Shown here: positions 1 to 7,990 of the stretch, one piece after another
Layout of the letters: the number at the start of each line of letters is the position of its first letter
How positions within the stretch are numbered: position 1 is the first letter of the stretch
From: Conexibacter sp.
GTDB lineage: Bacteria; Actinomycetota; Thermoleophilia; Solirubrobacterales; Solirubrobacteraceae
Direction of reading: 5' to 3'
Assembly (NCBI GenBank): GCA_025964325.1
Contig: JAOPZA010000144.1
Coordinates: 1 to 46,456, forward strand
Length of the DNA: 46,456 bases
The notes under the pieces: model-generated
What the model saw: the letters and a program-made list of their open reading frames with translations, nothing else
Told to the model about the DNA's origin: nothing
Databases searched by the model: none
Position numbers and translations under genes: made by a program

Positions 1-115
1 CGCCGCCGGCCGCTGGCGGCTGCGCCGGTGAGCTGCGGCCGGCGAACGACCAGACCGACGCGGCGGCGCACGCGAGCGCGACGGTGAGCAGCAGCGGTCG
101 CCGCAGCGTCCTCAC
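1..115 (-). CDS. 5' end of an exported or membrane-anchored protein, cut by the window edge
   Basis: The GTG start at 115 overlaps the ctaG stop by four bases (GTGA), so this is the next gene of the cytochrome oxidase operon. Only 38 residues are visible: a basic start (RTLRRP), a hydrophobic stretch (LLLTVALACAAASVW) and a proline/alanine-rich tail, which reads as a signal peptide or N-terminal membrane anchor. A SCO1/SenC copper chaperone or another oxidase assembly factor would fit the position, but nothing seen proves it. The Cys lies inside the hydrophobic core and is not an obvious lipobox. Confidence 0.6.
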   Translation of the reverse strand, partial: MRTLRRPLLLTVALACAAASVWSFAGRSSPAQPPAAGG

Positions 116-963
116 CGCGCCCCGTCCACGTAGGCCTCGCGCGCGACCGCGCGCGCCTCCTCCCGCACCAGCCAGCTCCACGAGATCCAGGCCGTCAGCG
201 CCGCCGCGAGGATCGAGCCGCCGGCCCACATCAGCGCGCCGGCCGCGTGCTGGTCGCCGAGGGCGGAGACGCCCATCGCCCGCGCCGGCGCGACGTAGGA
301 CGGGTAGCGGACGTGCGCGGAGATCGACAGGACGACGCCGACGAAGCCCATCGCCGGCATCGCGAGCAGCAGGTAGAGCGTGCGGCCGACCCAGCCCGGG
401 CGGTGGCGGATCGGCTCGATCCCGAGGACGGGCAGCCAGAACAGGATCCCGGTCGCGAGGAACAGCAGGTGCTCGCCGGCGTGGACGGCGGGGTGGCGCA
501 GCGCCGCCTCGTAGAGGCCGGTGAGGTGGCTCGCGAGGATGACGCCGACGAACAGCGTCCAGGTGCTCAGCGGGTGGGTCAGGAGCGCGACGACGCGGGA
601 CCGCAGCAGCCGCGCAAGCGCCTGGCGGCCGCCGCGCGGCAGCGTCCGCAGCGCGAGCGCGAGCGGCGCGCCGGCGACGAGCAGCGGCGCCGCGACGAGC
701 GTCAGCGCGAGGTGCTGTGCCATGTGGATCGAGAGCAGCTCGGTCGCGTAGCCGTCGAGCCCGGAGCAGAGCGCGGCGAGCGCGGCCGCGACTCCGGCGG
801 CGAACGCGGCGGCCCGCGTCCACGGCCAGCCGCGGCCGCGTCCCGCGCGGCGCACGCCCCAGCCGTAGAGCGCGAGCGCCGCGAGCGCGAGCAGGGCGAG
901 CCCGGGGTCGAGCTGCCAGTGCGTCGCGAGGTCGGCGAGCGAGGGCGGGTGCGCGGGCGTCAT
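112..963 (-). CDS. ctaG: Cytochrome c oxidase assembly factor CtaG (caa3_CtaG family)
   Basis: This 283-residue polytopic membrane protein has about seven hydrophobic segments. Family-like features are the HMAQHLALTLVAAPLL stretch near residue 85, a second histidine-rich helix (HAGEHLLFLATGILFW) near 170, and the DQHAAGALMWAGGS segment near the C-terminus. CtaG-type proteins are implicated in delivering copper to CuB of subunit I. The start ATG overlaps the upstream gene's stop (ATGA), which fixes the start and shows translational coupling within the cta operon. Confidence 0.9.
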   Translation of the reverse strand: MTPAHPPSLADLATHWQLDPGLALLALAALALYGWGVRRAGRGRGWPWTRAAAFAAGVAAALAALCSGLDGYATELLSIHMAQHLALTLVAAPLLVAGAPLALALRTLPRGGRQALARLLRSRVVALLTHPLSTWTLFVGVILASHLTGLYEAALRHPAVHAGEHLLFLATGILFWLPVLGIEPIRHRPGWVGRTLYLLLAMPAMGFVGVVLSISAHVRYPSYVAPARAMGVSALGDQHAAGALMWAGGSILAAALTAWISWSWLVREEARAVAREAYVDGAR

Positions 964-1355
964 CGCGCCGCCCTCCGCTCCGGCGCCGCGCGCAGCGCGC
1001 GCCGCTCGGCCGTCCACTCGCGCAGCAGTCCGCCGGCGCCGAAGGCGAAGAGGCCGCCGCCGATGTAGATCAGCCAGGTGCCGACCTCGAGCCCGAAGAG
1101 CGCGAGGCTGAGCGCGATCGCCACCAGCACCGTCGGCCAGCTGACCTCCGTGACGACCTCGTCCTCGACCGTCCGGCGCTGCTGCCGCCGGGCGGCCAGC
1201 TGCGAGCCGGCCGCGAAGGCCGCGGTCGCGACGACGGCGAAGGACGGCAGCAGGATGCTGAGGTAGTCGGTCTCCTCGAAGACGACCCACCCGACCGCGC
1301 CGAGCAGGAGCAGCAGCCCCGCCCACAGCAGCTCGGTCGGTCCCGGCCAGCTCAT
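960..1355 (-). CDS. ctaF: Cytochrome c oxidase subunit IV-like membrane protein (actinobacterial CtaF type)
   Basis: The 131-residue protein has four predicted membrane helices in two pairs: residues about 8-25 and 32-50, then about 78-95 and 98-115. A charged linker with an RRQQRR stretch separates the pairs. Length, four-helix layout and position directly after ctaD match the small actinobacterial subunit IV of the aa3 oxidase. ATGA overlaps on both sides place it inside the operon. Sequence similarity in this family is weak, so the name rests mainly on size, topology and context. Confidence 0.75.
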   Translation of the reverse strand: MSWPGPTELLWAGLLLLLGAVGWVVFEETDYLSILLPSFAVVATAAFAAGSQLAARRQQRRTVEDEVVTEVSWPTVLVAIALSLALFGLEVGTWLIYIGGGLFAFGAGGLLREWTAERRALRAAPERRAAR

Positions 1356-2995
1356 GCGACCGCGCCTCGCGCGTCGCCGCGGTCCTGCTCGGCCTCGCGC
1401 CGGTCGAGCAGCGGCGCGAAGCTGCGCACCGGCGGCAGCGCGTCGAAGTTGTGCGGGGGCGGCGGGGAGCTGGTCGCCCACTCGAGCGAGTGGCCGCCCC
1501 ATGGGTCCGGCCCGGCCGGCACGCGCCGCGTCAGCGAGACCGCCACGTTCAGCAGGAACACGAGGAGCGACAGCGCGATCACCCCGGAGCCGATCGTCGA
1601 GAGCGTGTTGAGCGTCGTCCAGCCGGCGCTGCGCGGGTAGTCGGCGACGCGTCGCGCCATCCCCTGCTCGCCGAGGAAGAACATCGGGAAGAACGTCAGG
1701 TTCATCCCCACCATCGTCAGCCAGAAGTGCCAGCGCCCCAGCCGCTCGCGCAGCATCGTCCCGGTGACCTTCGGCCACCACAGGTAGATGGCGGTGAAGA
1801 GTCCCATCACGCTGCCGCCGAACAGCGTGTAGTGGAAGTGGGCGACGATGAAGTAGGAGTCGGTGTCGTGGTAGTCGAGCGCCGGCGAGCCGATCCAGAT
1901 CCCGGTCGTGCCGCCGATCAGGAACAGCACGAGGAAGCCGAGCGCGAACAGCATCGGGACGCGCAGCCGGATCCGCCCGCGCCACATCGTCGCGAGCGCG
2001 TCGAAGTACTCGATCCCGGCGGGTACGAGCAGCGCCGTCGAGGTGAGCGAGAAGTACGTGTTCTTGACCGCCTCGGTCGTGAACATGTGGTGGCCCCAGA
2101 CCGACATCGACAGCGCCGCGAACAGCAGCAGCGAGATCACGAACGGCCGGTAGCCGAACCAGCGCCGTCCCGAGAAGGTCGCGATCGCCTCCGCGACGGC
2201 GCCGAGGAACGGGAAGAAGACGACGTAGACGACCGGGTGGCCGAAGAACCAGAAGAGGTGCTGGTAGGCGATCGGGCCCTCCGGCGTCGTGAGGACGCCG
2301 CCGAGCTGCCGTTGGGCGAACAGCAGCGCCATCGCGACGATCAGCGCCGGGAACGCGGTCAGCACCATCAGGCAGGAGACGACCTGCGTCCACGCGAAGA
2401 CCGGCAGGCGCAGCATCGTCATGCCGGGAGCGCGCAGCTTGACGATCGTCGCGAGGACGCTGGCGGCCAGCAGCATGCCCGCGACCGCGGCGAGGATCAC
2501 GCCGAAGATCCAGTAGTCGGTGCCGATCGTCGGCGAGTTCGGCATGTCCGACAGCGGCGGGTAGGCGTACCAGCCGACGTCGGCGGCGCCCTGCTGCGTC
2601 AGGAAGCCGGACCACATCGAGAGGCCGCCCATGATCGTCAGCCACCAGCCGGCGAGCGCGAGCCGCGGCCACGCGACGCGCGCGGCGCCGATCTGCAGCG
2701 GCACGAGGTAGATCCCCGCGGCGAGCGCGATCGGCGTCGCGAAGAGGTAGAACATCGTCGAGCCGTGGATCGTGAAGAGCTGGTTGTAGCCCTCTTCGGA
2801 GACGACCTGCAGGCCGGGCTGCGCCAGCTCGGAGCGCATCAGCAGCGCGAGCACGCCGGCGGCGAGGAAGAAGCCGAACGCGGTCACGAAGATGCCGGCG
2901 CCGACGACCTTGTGGTCGGTGCTCGCGAGCGTGCCGACGAGGCCGCCCGGCGTGCGCGGTCGCGGCGGCCGCGCAACCGGAGCGGTCGCGCTCAT
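1352..2995 (-). CDS. ctaD: Cytochrome c oxidase subunit I (heme-copper oxidase)
   Basis: The 547-residue, roughly 12-helix catalytic subunit carries heme a ligands H77 (TIHGSTMFYLF) and H388, heme a3 ligand H386 (VAHFHYT), and CuB ligands H253, H302 and H303 (FGHPVVY and WGHHMFTT). Y257 is the expected cross-linked tyrosine. Several proton-path residues are non-canonical: the helix VI motif is GHPVVY instead of GHPEVY, the D-channel Asp aligns with R106, and the K-channel Lys aligns with E329 (VPAGIEYF instead of VPTGIKxF). No subunit III gene lies in the visible part of the operon, and the protein is too short to be a I+III fusion. Confidence 0.95.
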   Translation of the reverse strand: MSATAPVARPPRPRTPGGLVGTLASTDHKVVGAGIFVTAFGFFLAAGVLALLMRSELAQPGLQVVSEEGYNQLFTIHGSTMFYLFATPIALAAGIYLVPLQIGAARVAWPRLALAGWWLTIMGGLSMWSGFLTQQGAADVGWYAYPPLSDMPNSPTIGTDYWIFGVILAAVAGMLLAASVLATIVKLRAPGMTMLRLPVFAWTQVVSCLMVLTAFPALIVAMALLFAQRQLGGVLTTPEGPIAYQHLFWFFGHPVVYVVFFPFLGAVAEAIATFSGRRWFGYRPFVISLLLFAALSMSVWGHHMFTTEAVKNTYFSLTSTALLVPAGIEYFDALATMWRGRIRLRVPMLFALGFLVLFLIGGTTGIWIGSPALDYHDTDSYFIVAHFHYTLFGGSVMGLFTAIYLWWPKVTGTMLRERLGRWHFWLTMVGMNLTFFPMFFLGEQGMARRVADYPRSAGWTTLNTLSTIGSGVIALSLLVFLLNVAVSLTRRVPAGPDPWGGHSLEWATSSPPPPHNFDALPPVRSFAPLLDRREAEQDRGDARGAVA

Positions 2996-3693
2996 CCCGC
3001 GGCTCCCGCCGCTCCCACGGCGCCTGCCGCGGCCCGGCGCTGGCGCAGCCAGGCGGCGTAGGCGGCCGGCGTCCGCACGTCGACGTCGAAGCGCATCTGC
3101 GCGTGGCGCAGCCCGCAGAACTCCGAGCACTCGCCGCCGTCGCGCCAGAAGCCGGTGGTCGGGAAGATCAGCTCGAACGACGAGCTCGCGCCCGGGTTGG
3201 CGTCGCGCTTGAAGCGGCGCGCGGGGATCCAGAAGGCGTGGATCACGTCGATCGAGACGAGCGTGAAGCGCACCGGCTGGGCGGCCGGCACGACGAGCGT
3301 CGGCGGCGTGCGGTCGCCGCCGAGCTGCGTCACTCCGGTGCCGCGGTAGTCGAAGCGCCAGTGCCATCTGGCGGCCGTCACGTCGATCGTCGCAGTGGCC
3401 GCGGCGCGCGGGTGGTCCTCGCGCGCCTCCGTCGAGAAGGTGCGCCAGACCAGTAGCGCGGCGATGCAGACGAGCACGGCGGCGTACAGCGCCTCCGCGC
3501 GGGGAGCGTCGGCGATCCGGCTCGGACGGCGGCGGCCGCCCGGACCGTCGTCGCCCGGCTCCTGCTCCCCGTCCCGTACGCGGTAGCGCAGCGCCATCAC
3601 CACCACGAGTGCGACGATCACGACGACGACGGCGACCCCGATCGGCAGGTACAGACCGGCGACCTGATCGAACTCGCGTCGGGTGTCGGTCAC
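2992..3693 (-). CDS. ctaC: Cytochrome c oxidase subunit II with CuA centre
   Basis: The 233-residue protein has two transmembrane helices (about 13-36 and 67-83) and a cupredoxin domain. The CuA site is complete: His in IDVIHAFWIP plus the CSEFCGLRHAQM motif. No signal peptide or lipobox is visible, and no cytochrome c domain follows, so this is not a caa3-type fusion. Translation starts at GTG 3693, and the stop overlaps the ctaD start. A 45-bp gap separates it from the upstream DUF190 gene, so the two may be co-transcribed. Confidence 0.95.
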   Translation of the reverse strand: MTDTRREFDQVAGLYLPIGVAVVVVIVALVVVMALRYRVRDGEQEPGDDGPGGRRRPSRIADAPRAEALYAAVLVCIAALLVWRTFSTEAREDHPRAAATATIDVTAARWHWRFDYRGTGVTQLGGDRTPPTLVVPAAQPVRFTLVSIDVIHAFWIPARRFKRDANPGASSSFELIFPTTGFWRDGGECSEFCGLRHAQMRFDVDVRTPAAYAAWLRQRRAAAGAVGAAGAAG

Positions 3694-3738
3694 GACCGCT
3701 TGCCATACCCCGTCGGGGAGCGGCGAAACGGCGCGCGC

Positions 3739-4809
3739 CTACGGGCTCGCGAGGTCGAGGCCGCCGCTGCCGCCGCGCGCATGGCGGGCGCGGAACGCGG
3801 GAACCAGCTCGCTCGTCACCAGGCCGGTCTCCGACGTCAGCTCGTCGACGATCGCGAACGCGCGCCGGATCCCGTCGGGCGTGTCGACGATCGACGCCAC
3901 GAGCGGGACGTGCCGGCGGAGCGCGAGCAGCCGCTCGCCGTGCGGCTCGTGCTCGCCGTGATAGCCCCAGCTGCCGCGCAGCACGGTCGCGCCGCGCGTC
4001 CCGGACGCGCGCAGCCGCGCGATCAGCTCGACGCCGAGCGCGCGGCCGTCGTGCCGCGAGCGCTCGCCCGCGAAGACCATCAGCTTCTGCCAGACGCCGA
4101 GCCCCGAGGGGTCGGTCGCCGGCGCGGGTCCGGGCTCGGCCAGCAGCCGCCCGTCGCGCTTGCAGATGCGGGTGCGCTCGAGCGTGAAGAGCGGCCGCGG
4201 GAGGAGCGCGGCGAGCTCGGGGAGGGCGCGGGCGATCGCCGCGCCGGAGCCGATCGCGACGATCATCAGCGGGACGTCGGCGTTGCGCCCGAGGAGCCGG
4301 CCGCGGCGGCGCTCGCCGTCGACGGTGCCGTCGACGCCGAGCAGCACGGTCGCGCCCGCGAGGCGATGGCGGTGCAGCAGCTCGACGATCGTCACGAACG
4401 CGGGGCGGCCCTCCGCACGTTCCCCACGGCCGCAGTGGATCGTCAGCTTCGTCTCCTCGTGCAGCCGCTCGGGCAGGCGGACCGGATCGATCGCGCCGGT
4501 CAGCAGGCGGGCGCGCTCGAGCGTGACCAGGCCGTGGCTCATCAGCTCCATCAGCTCGGGCAGCGCCGCCTCGATCCGCGGACGGGCGTCCACGGCGACG
4601 GTCACGATCGGCAGGTCGATCGACAGCGACTCGACCCGCTCGGTCTGGAGCCGATGGCCGGGGCCGAAGCCCTCCGTCCCGCGCAGCAGCACGCTCACCT
4701 GGAACGCGTGGCGCGCGTAGACCTCGATCAGGGCCTCCGCGAGCAGGCGGCCGTCGACGGTCGCCCGCTCGCGGGAGTACGTCGTCAGCTTCAGGCAGCC
4801 CTCGTTCAC
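3739..4809 (-). CDS. DUF190 (COG1993) protein with three tandem domains
   Basis: The 356-residue protein is built from three copies of the roughly 100-residue DUF190 fold. Each begins with a short strand and an 'L..ERxxxxGRLLxEAL' type helix (CLKLTTYSRERATVDGR; KLTIHCGRGERAEGR; KLMVFAGERSRHDGR), followed by a GATVLRG-type segment and a 'lPl..s.vD...ri..' strand. DUF190 proteins are usually single-domain and PII-like in fold; three in one chain is unusual. Translation starts at GTG 4809. The gene is divergent from csoR with a shared control region and leads into the cox operon. Function is unknown; a metal- or nucleotide-responsive sensor role is only inference. Confidence 0.85.
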   Translation of the reverse strand: MNEGCLKLTTYSRERATVDGRLLAEALIEVYARHAFQVSVLLRGTEGFGPGHRLQTERVESLSIDLPIVTVAVDARPRIEAALPELMELMSHGLVTLERARLLTGAIDPVRLPERLHEETKLTIHCGRGERAEGRPAFVTIVELLHRHRLAGATVLLGVDGTVDGERRRGRLLGRNADVPLMIVAIGSGAAIARALPELAALLPRPLFTLERTRICKRDGRLLAEPGPAPATDPSGLGVWQKLMVFAGERSRHDGRALGVELIARLRASGTRGATVLRGSWGYHGEHEPHGERLLALRRHVPLVASIVDTPDGIRRAFAIVDELTSETGLVTSELVPAFRARHARGGSGGLDLASP

Positions 4810-4826
4810 AGCCGGCCTCCGCGCGC

Positions 4827-4854
4827 ACCGTACCATACCGGTGGGGGGTACGGT
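4827..4854. promoter_or_regulatory. Probable CsoR operator between csoR and the DUF190/cox operon
   Basis: A perfect 8-bp inverted repeat, ACCGTACC (4827-4834) and GGTACGGT (4847-4854), flanks a G-rich centre. It contains an ATACC...GGGGGGTA core resembling known CsoR boxes (TACC-N-GGGTA type with a G tract). A possible -10 for csoR (TAGACT, 4854-4859) abuts the repeat, so bound repressor would cover the promoter. The 81-bp intergenic region can serve both divergent genes. Confidence 0.6.
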
Positions 4855-4890
4855 AGACTCGGGCTGCAGCCCGCGACCAGGAGACGGACG

Positions 4891-5187
4891 ATGCCCACGA
4901 CGACGACCGAGACCCGTGGCTACACGGCGACCAAGGACCAGTTGACGAAGCGCCTCAAGCGCGTCGAGGGCCAGGTGCGCGGCGTCGAGCGGATGGTCGA
5001 CGAGGACCGCTACTGCATCGACGTGCTGACCCAGATCTCCGCGATCCAGGCGGCGCTCGACAAGGTCGCGCTGGGACTGCTCGACCAGCACGCCCGTCAC
5101 TGCGTCGTCGGCGCGGAGGGCGCCGACCAGGTCGACAGAACCGACGAGCTGATGGCCGCCGTCGGGCGGCTCATGCGCCGCGGCTGA
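4891..5187 (+). CDS. csoR: CsoR-family copper-sensing transcriptional repressor
   Basis: The 98-residue all-helical DUF156 protein shows the family opening (LTKRLKRVEGQVRGVERMV) and the C-H-C copper(I) ligand set: Cys in DRYCIDVLTQ, and His and Cys in HARHCVV. Having all three ligands favours copper sensing over the formaldehyde (FrmR) or persulfide (CstR) branches. A GGAG ribosome site precedes ATG 4891. The stop overlaps the start of a broken ATPase gene. No copA or copZ lies nearby; the likely target is its own promoter and the divergent DUF190/cytochrome oxidase operon. Confidence 0.9.
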   Translation: MPTTTTETRGYTATKDQLTKRLKRVEGQVRGVERMVDEDRYCIDVLTQISAIQAALDKVALGLLDQHARHCVVGAEGADQVDRTDELMAAVGRLMRRG

Positions 5188-5822
5188 TGCAGCCGGCGCT
5201 GGCCGGCCGCGACCCGGAGCTCGCCGCCCTGCGCGACGCCCTCGCCGCCGCCGGCGGTGGCGTCCGACGGGTCGTCGATGTCGTCGGCGAGGCCGGCATC
5301 GGCAAGTCGCGGCTGCTCGAAGCGCTCGCGACGCAGGCGCGCGAGCGCGGCCTCCGCGTCCTCGACGGCCGCGCGGCCGAGCTCGAGCGCGACGTGCCGT
5401 TCGCCCTCTGGGTCGACGCGCTCGACGAGGCGCTGGAGCGCAGCCGCGGGCGTTTGCAGCGCACGCTGGGCGCCGAGACCGTGGCCGAGCTGGGACGCGC
5501 GTTCCCGGCGCTGTCCGATGCGCCGGCCGGGCCGCCGACGAACGCCGGCGAGCGCTGGCGCCTGCACCACGCCGCGCGGGCGGCGCTCGACGTGCTCGCG
5601 GCCGGCGAGCCGTTCGTGCTGCTCCTCGCCGACCTCCACTGGGCCGACCCCGCGTCGTTGGAGCTCGTCGCGCATCTCGTCCGCCGTCCGCCGCGGGCCC
5701 CGCACCTGCTCGTCCTCGCGCTGCGGCCCGGTGACGTCGCGCTGGGCCTGCGTCGGCGACGCGCACCTGGTCGAGCGCGGTGGCGAGCGCCGGCAGGCCG
5801 TAGCCGGCGCGGGCCTCGTTGA
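5187..5822 (+). pseudogene. N-terminal fragment of an AAA ATPase / LuxR-type (MalT-like) regulator
   Basis: The ORF opens with the typical start of large ATP-dependent LuxR regulators (LAGRDPELAALRDAL), a Walker A (VGEAGIGKSRLLEAL) and a Walker B-like LLLADLHWADPASLELV. It then breaks off after LVLALRPGDVALG near 5750. The last 70 or so bases of the ORF are antisense to a glycosyltransferase fragment and carry no ATPase signal. Family members run to about 900 residues with a C-terminal HTH; here only about 185 remain. The start overlaps the csoR stop (TGATG). Translation of a useless truncated ATPase is possible. Confidence 0.8.
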
Positions 5823-6374
5823 GGCGCGGCAGCGCGCGATCCCACAGCCGCTCGCCGAGGCGGGCGAAGACGCGGTCGCGGACGCGACCGAGCGGGCCGG
5901 CGCGGGCTGGAAGCCCGGTCCGAACAGCGGCCGCCCAGGGACGGGCAGCGGCAGCACGGTCGAGCTGAGGACGGCCAGCGGTACGCCGGCGTGCTCGGCG
6001 GCGACCATCGTGCCGAACAGCACCGTCTCGGTCGCGATCGCGTCGGCCGGCTCGCGGGCGAGCTCCTCCAGCACGTCCGCGGCGTAGCGGTCGGCGGGGC
6101 CGACCATGATCTCGTCGCGCAGGATCGCGAAGCTCGCGGCCGGCGTGCGTGCGCCCCAGTCCCGCAGGATCTCGGTGTCGCGACCGCTCGCAGTGCGGTA
6201 CGGAGCGCGCGTCCAGGGGCGGAAGCGGGCGCCGGCGGCCTCGACGTCGGGACGCAGGACCGGGTCGGCGAGGACGCGGACGTCGTAGCCGCGCGCGACC
6301 AGCGCGCCGGCGAGGCCGACGATCGGCGGGCTGACGCCGCCGCCGTCGGGCAGGGTGAACAGGAAGTGGGCCAT
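5750..6374 (-). pseudogene. Truncated, frameshifted MGT-family glycosyltransferase
   Basis: ATG 6374 follows an AAGGAG ribosome site and starts MAHFLFTLPDGGGVSPPIVG, the N-terminal fold of UDP-dependent macrolide-type glycosyltransferases (glycan-binding Gly-rich loop, DVRVLADPVLRPDVEAAG, ARFRPW). The frame is good to about 5910 (FGPGFQPAPA), then shifts by an indel. The continuation (GRVRDRVFARLGERLWDRALPRLNEARAGYGL) lies in another minus frame and stops at the junction with the ATPase fragment near 5750. The whole C-terminal nucleotide-sugar binding half is missing. Confidence 0.8.
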
Positions 6375-6643
6375 CGTGGGCTCCTTGCGGTCGGAGACCC
6401 AGAGGCGCTCGTAGCCGGCCATGAACGCGCCCATCAGGGCGCGCAGCTCGTCGTGGCCGCCGACGGCGGGCGGCAGGGCGTCGTTCGGATAGGCGACGAC
6501 GAGTCGCCCGTCGGAGGCCCACAGCGCGAGCCGGCCCTCGGGGTCCGGCTCGCCAGGGTCCGCAGGTACGCCTGCCAGATAGCCTCGTTGCGCTCGCGGG
6601 CGCCGGCGATCGTGGGAGTGGTGGGTGGTGTGGAGGTCGACAT
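6375..6643 (-). pseudogene. SnoaL/NTF2-like polyketide-cyclase-type protein, frameshifted and truncated
   Basis: ATG 6643 begins MSTSTPPTTPTIAG and continues into a SnoaL-like opening (ERNEAIWQAYLRTLAS). A one-base loss near 6549-6552, in what was probably a CCC run, moves the rest (PDPEGRLALWASDG, then GGHDELRALMGAFMAGYERLW) into another frame. That frame runs straight into the glycosyltransferase ORF, so the C-terminal half of the domain is absent. A sequencing error could explain the single-base shift but not the missing C-terminus. Confidence 0.6.
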
Positions 6644-6803
6644 GGGAACAGACTCGCCGCTGCCGCTCCTGCGTACATGGGGGAGATCCCCCCACCCGGA
6701 CCCCTGTCTCGCGATCGATCCGCGACCCGATCTCACACGATCGCGCCCGCGACCGTCTCACCGCGTGAGCCCTGACCACCCCACGCCGAGGTCTCGTTTC
6801 CCG

Positions 6804-7313
6804 ATGCACGTCACCCGCACCGTCGTGAGTCCGCGCCCGACGCCCCTGCCGCCGTTCGAGCGCGTCGTCGAGCTGCACGGCCCGGCCGTGCTGCGCCTCT
6901 GCGTCGCCCGCCTCGGCCCGGTCCGCGCCGACGACTGCTTCCAGGAGACGATGCTGGCCGCGCTGCGCGCCTACGACCAGCTGCGCGACGCGGACGCGAT
7001 CCGCTCGTGGCTGCTCTCGATCGCGGCCCGCAAGGCCGTCGACCTGCATCGGACCCGAGCGCGCGAGCCCGTTCCGGTCGACGACGTCGAACCGCTCGCC
7101 GGCGGCGCCGAGGCCGTCGTCTTCCGCGACGAGGCGCTGTGGGAGCAGGTGCGCGGGCTGCCGGACAAGCAGCGGCAGGCCGTCACGTTGCGCTACCTGG
7201 CCGACCTCTCGTACCCCGAGATCGCGGCCGCGATGGAGATCGCCGAGCCGGCCGTGCGGCGCAACGTCTTCGAGGGCCTGCGGCGACTGAGAAAGGAGAT
7301 CGCGACCCGCTGA
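6804..7313 (+). CDS. ECF-type RNA polymerase sigma factor
   Basis: The 169-residue protein has only sigma regions 2 and 4. Region 2 includes DDCFQETMLAALRAYDQLRDADAIRSWLLSIAARKAVDLHR, and region 4 the helix-turn-helix LPDKQRQAVTLRYLADLSYPEIAAAMEIAEPAVRRNVFEGLRRLRKE split over about 7150-7300. No anti-sigma factor gene follows; instead the stop overlaps an alkyltransferase gene (TGATG), suggesting control of a DNA-alkylation response. ATG 6804 was chosen because it leaves a short basic N-terminus; the 160-bp leader upstream holds small GC hairpins (around 6679-6692 and 6762-6774). Confidence 0.88.
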   Translation: MHVTRTVVSPRPTPLPPFERVVELHGPAVLRLCVARLGPVRADDCFQETMLAALRAYDQLRDADAIRSWLLSIAARKAVDLHRTRAREPVPVDDVEPLAGGAEAVVFRDEALWEQVRGLPDKQRQAVTLRYLADLSYPEIAAAMEIAEPAVRRNVFEGLRRLRKEIATR

Positions 7314-7990
7314 TGACCTCACAGGATCCCGCCGCCGACCGTCCTAAGGACATGAACGAGATCAACAGCAACCAGAGTGACGAGCTCGCGCTCGCGGCGG
7401 CGCTCGGCGCCGTCAGCGGGCCCGGTCCGGCCGCCTGGTCGCGGGTCCGCGAGGAGCTCGCGCGCCGGGCCGAGGCGGAGGGGCTGATCGACGTCGCCTA
7501 CGAGCGCCACGACTCGCCGCTCGGCTCGATCCTGCTCGGCGCGACCGCCGAGGGGCTGGTGCGCGTCGGACTTCCGGCCGAGGACGAGGACGCGGTGCTC
7601 GACGAGCTCGCGCGGCGCGTCTCGGTGCGGGTCCTGCACGCCTCGCGGGACGCGCTCACGCACGCCCGCCGCCAGCTCGACGAGTACTTCGACGGTGGCC
7701 GCCGGACGTTCGACGTCGCGCTCGACTGGCGGCTCACGCGCGGCTTCCGGCGCGAGGTGCTGCGAGCGACGGCGCAGATCCCCTACGGGCAGACCGCCTC
7801 CTACAAGCAGGTCGCGACGCGCGCCGGCAGCCCGGGCGCGGTCCGCGCGGCCGGGACCGCGCTCGCGACGAACCCGCTGCCGATCGTCGTGCCCTGCCAC
7901 CGCGTGCTCCGTAGCGGTGGCGCGCTCGGGGCCTATCGCGGCGGGCCGGAGGCGAAGGCGCAGCTGCTGACGCTGGAGCGGGCGGGATGA
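7313..7990 (+). CDS. ogt: Methylated-DNA-protein-cysteine S-methyltransferase with N-terminal extension
   Basis: The 225-residue protein repairs O6-alkylguanine by suicidal transfer to the Cys of IVVPCHRVLRSGGALGAYRGG. The helix-turn-helix part (IPYGQTASYKQVATRAGSPGAVRAAGTALATNPLP) is canonical. About 60 residues precede the alkyltransferase fold (QSDELALAAALGAVSGPGPAAWSRVREELARRAE). They do not belong to the family and might interact with the co-transcribed sigma factor. Its end (CTGGAGCGGGCGGGATGA) resembles the ends of the repeat units that follow, and its stop overlaps the first small ORF. Confidence 0.92.
   Translation: MTSQDPAADRPKDMNEINSNQSDELALAAALGAVSGPGPAAWSRVREELARRAEAEGLIDVAYERHDSPLGSILLGATAEGLVRVGLPAEDEDAVLDELARRVSVRVLHASRDALTHARRQLDEYFDGGRRTFDVALDWRLTRGFRREVLRATAQIPYGQTASYKQVATRAGSPGAVRAAGTALATNPLPIVVPCHRVLRSGGALGAYRGGPEAKAQLLTLERAG

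Noticed and set aside
5187-6643. Mobile element as cause of the gene debris
   Set aside because: No transposase, terminal inverted repeat or target duplication is visible at the junctions; a simple deletion explains the tail-to-tail fusion.
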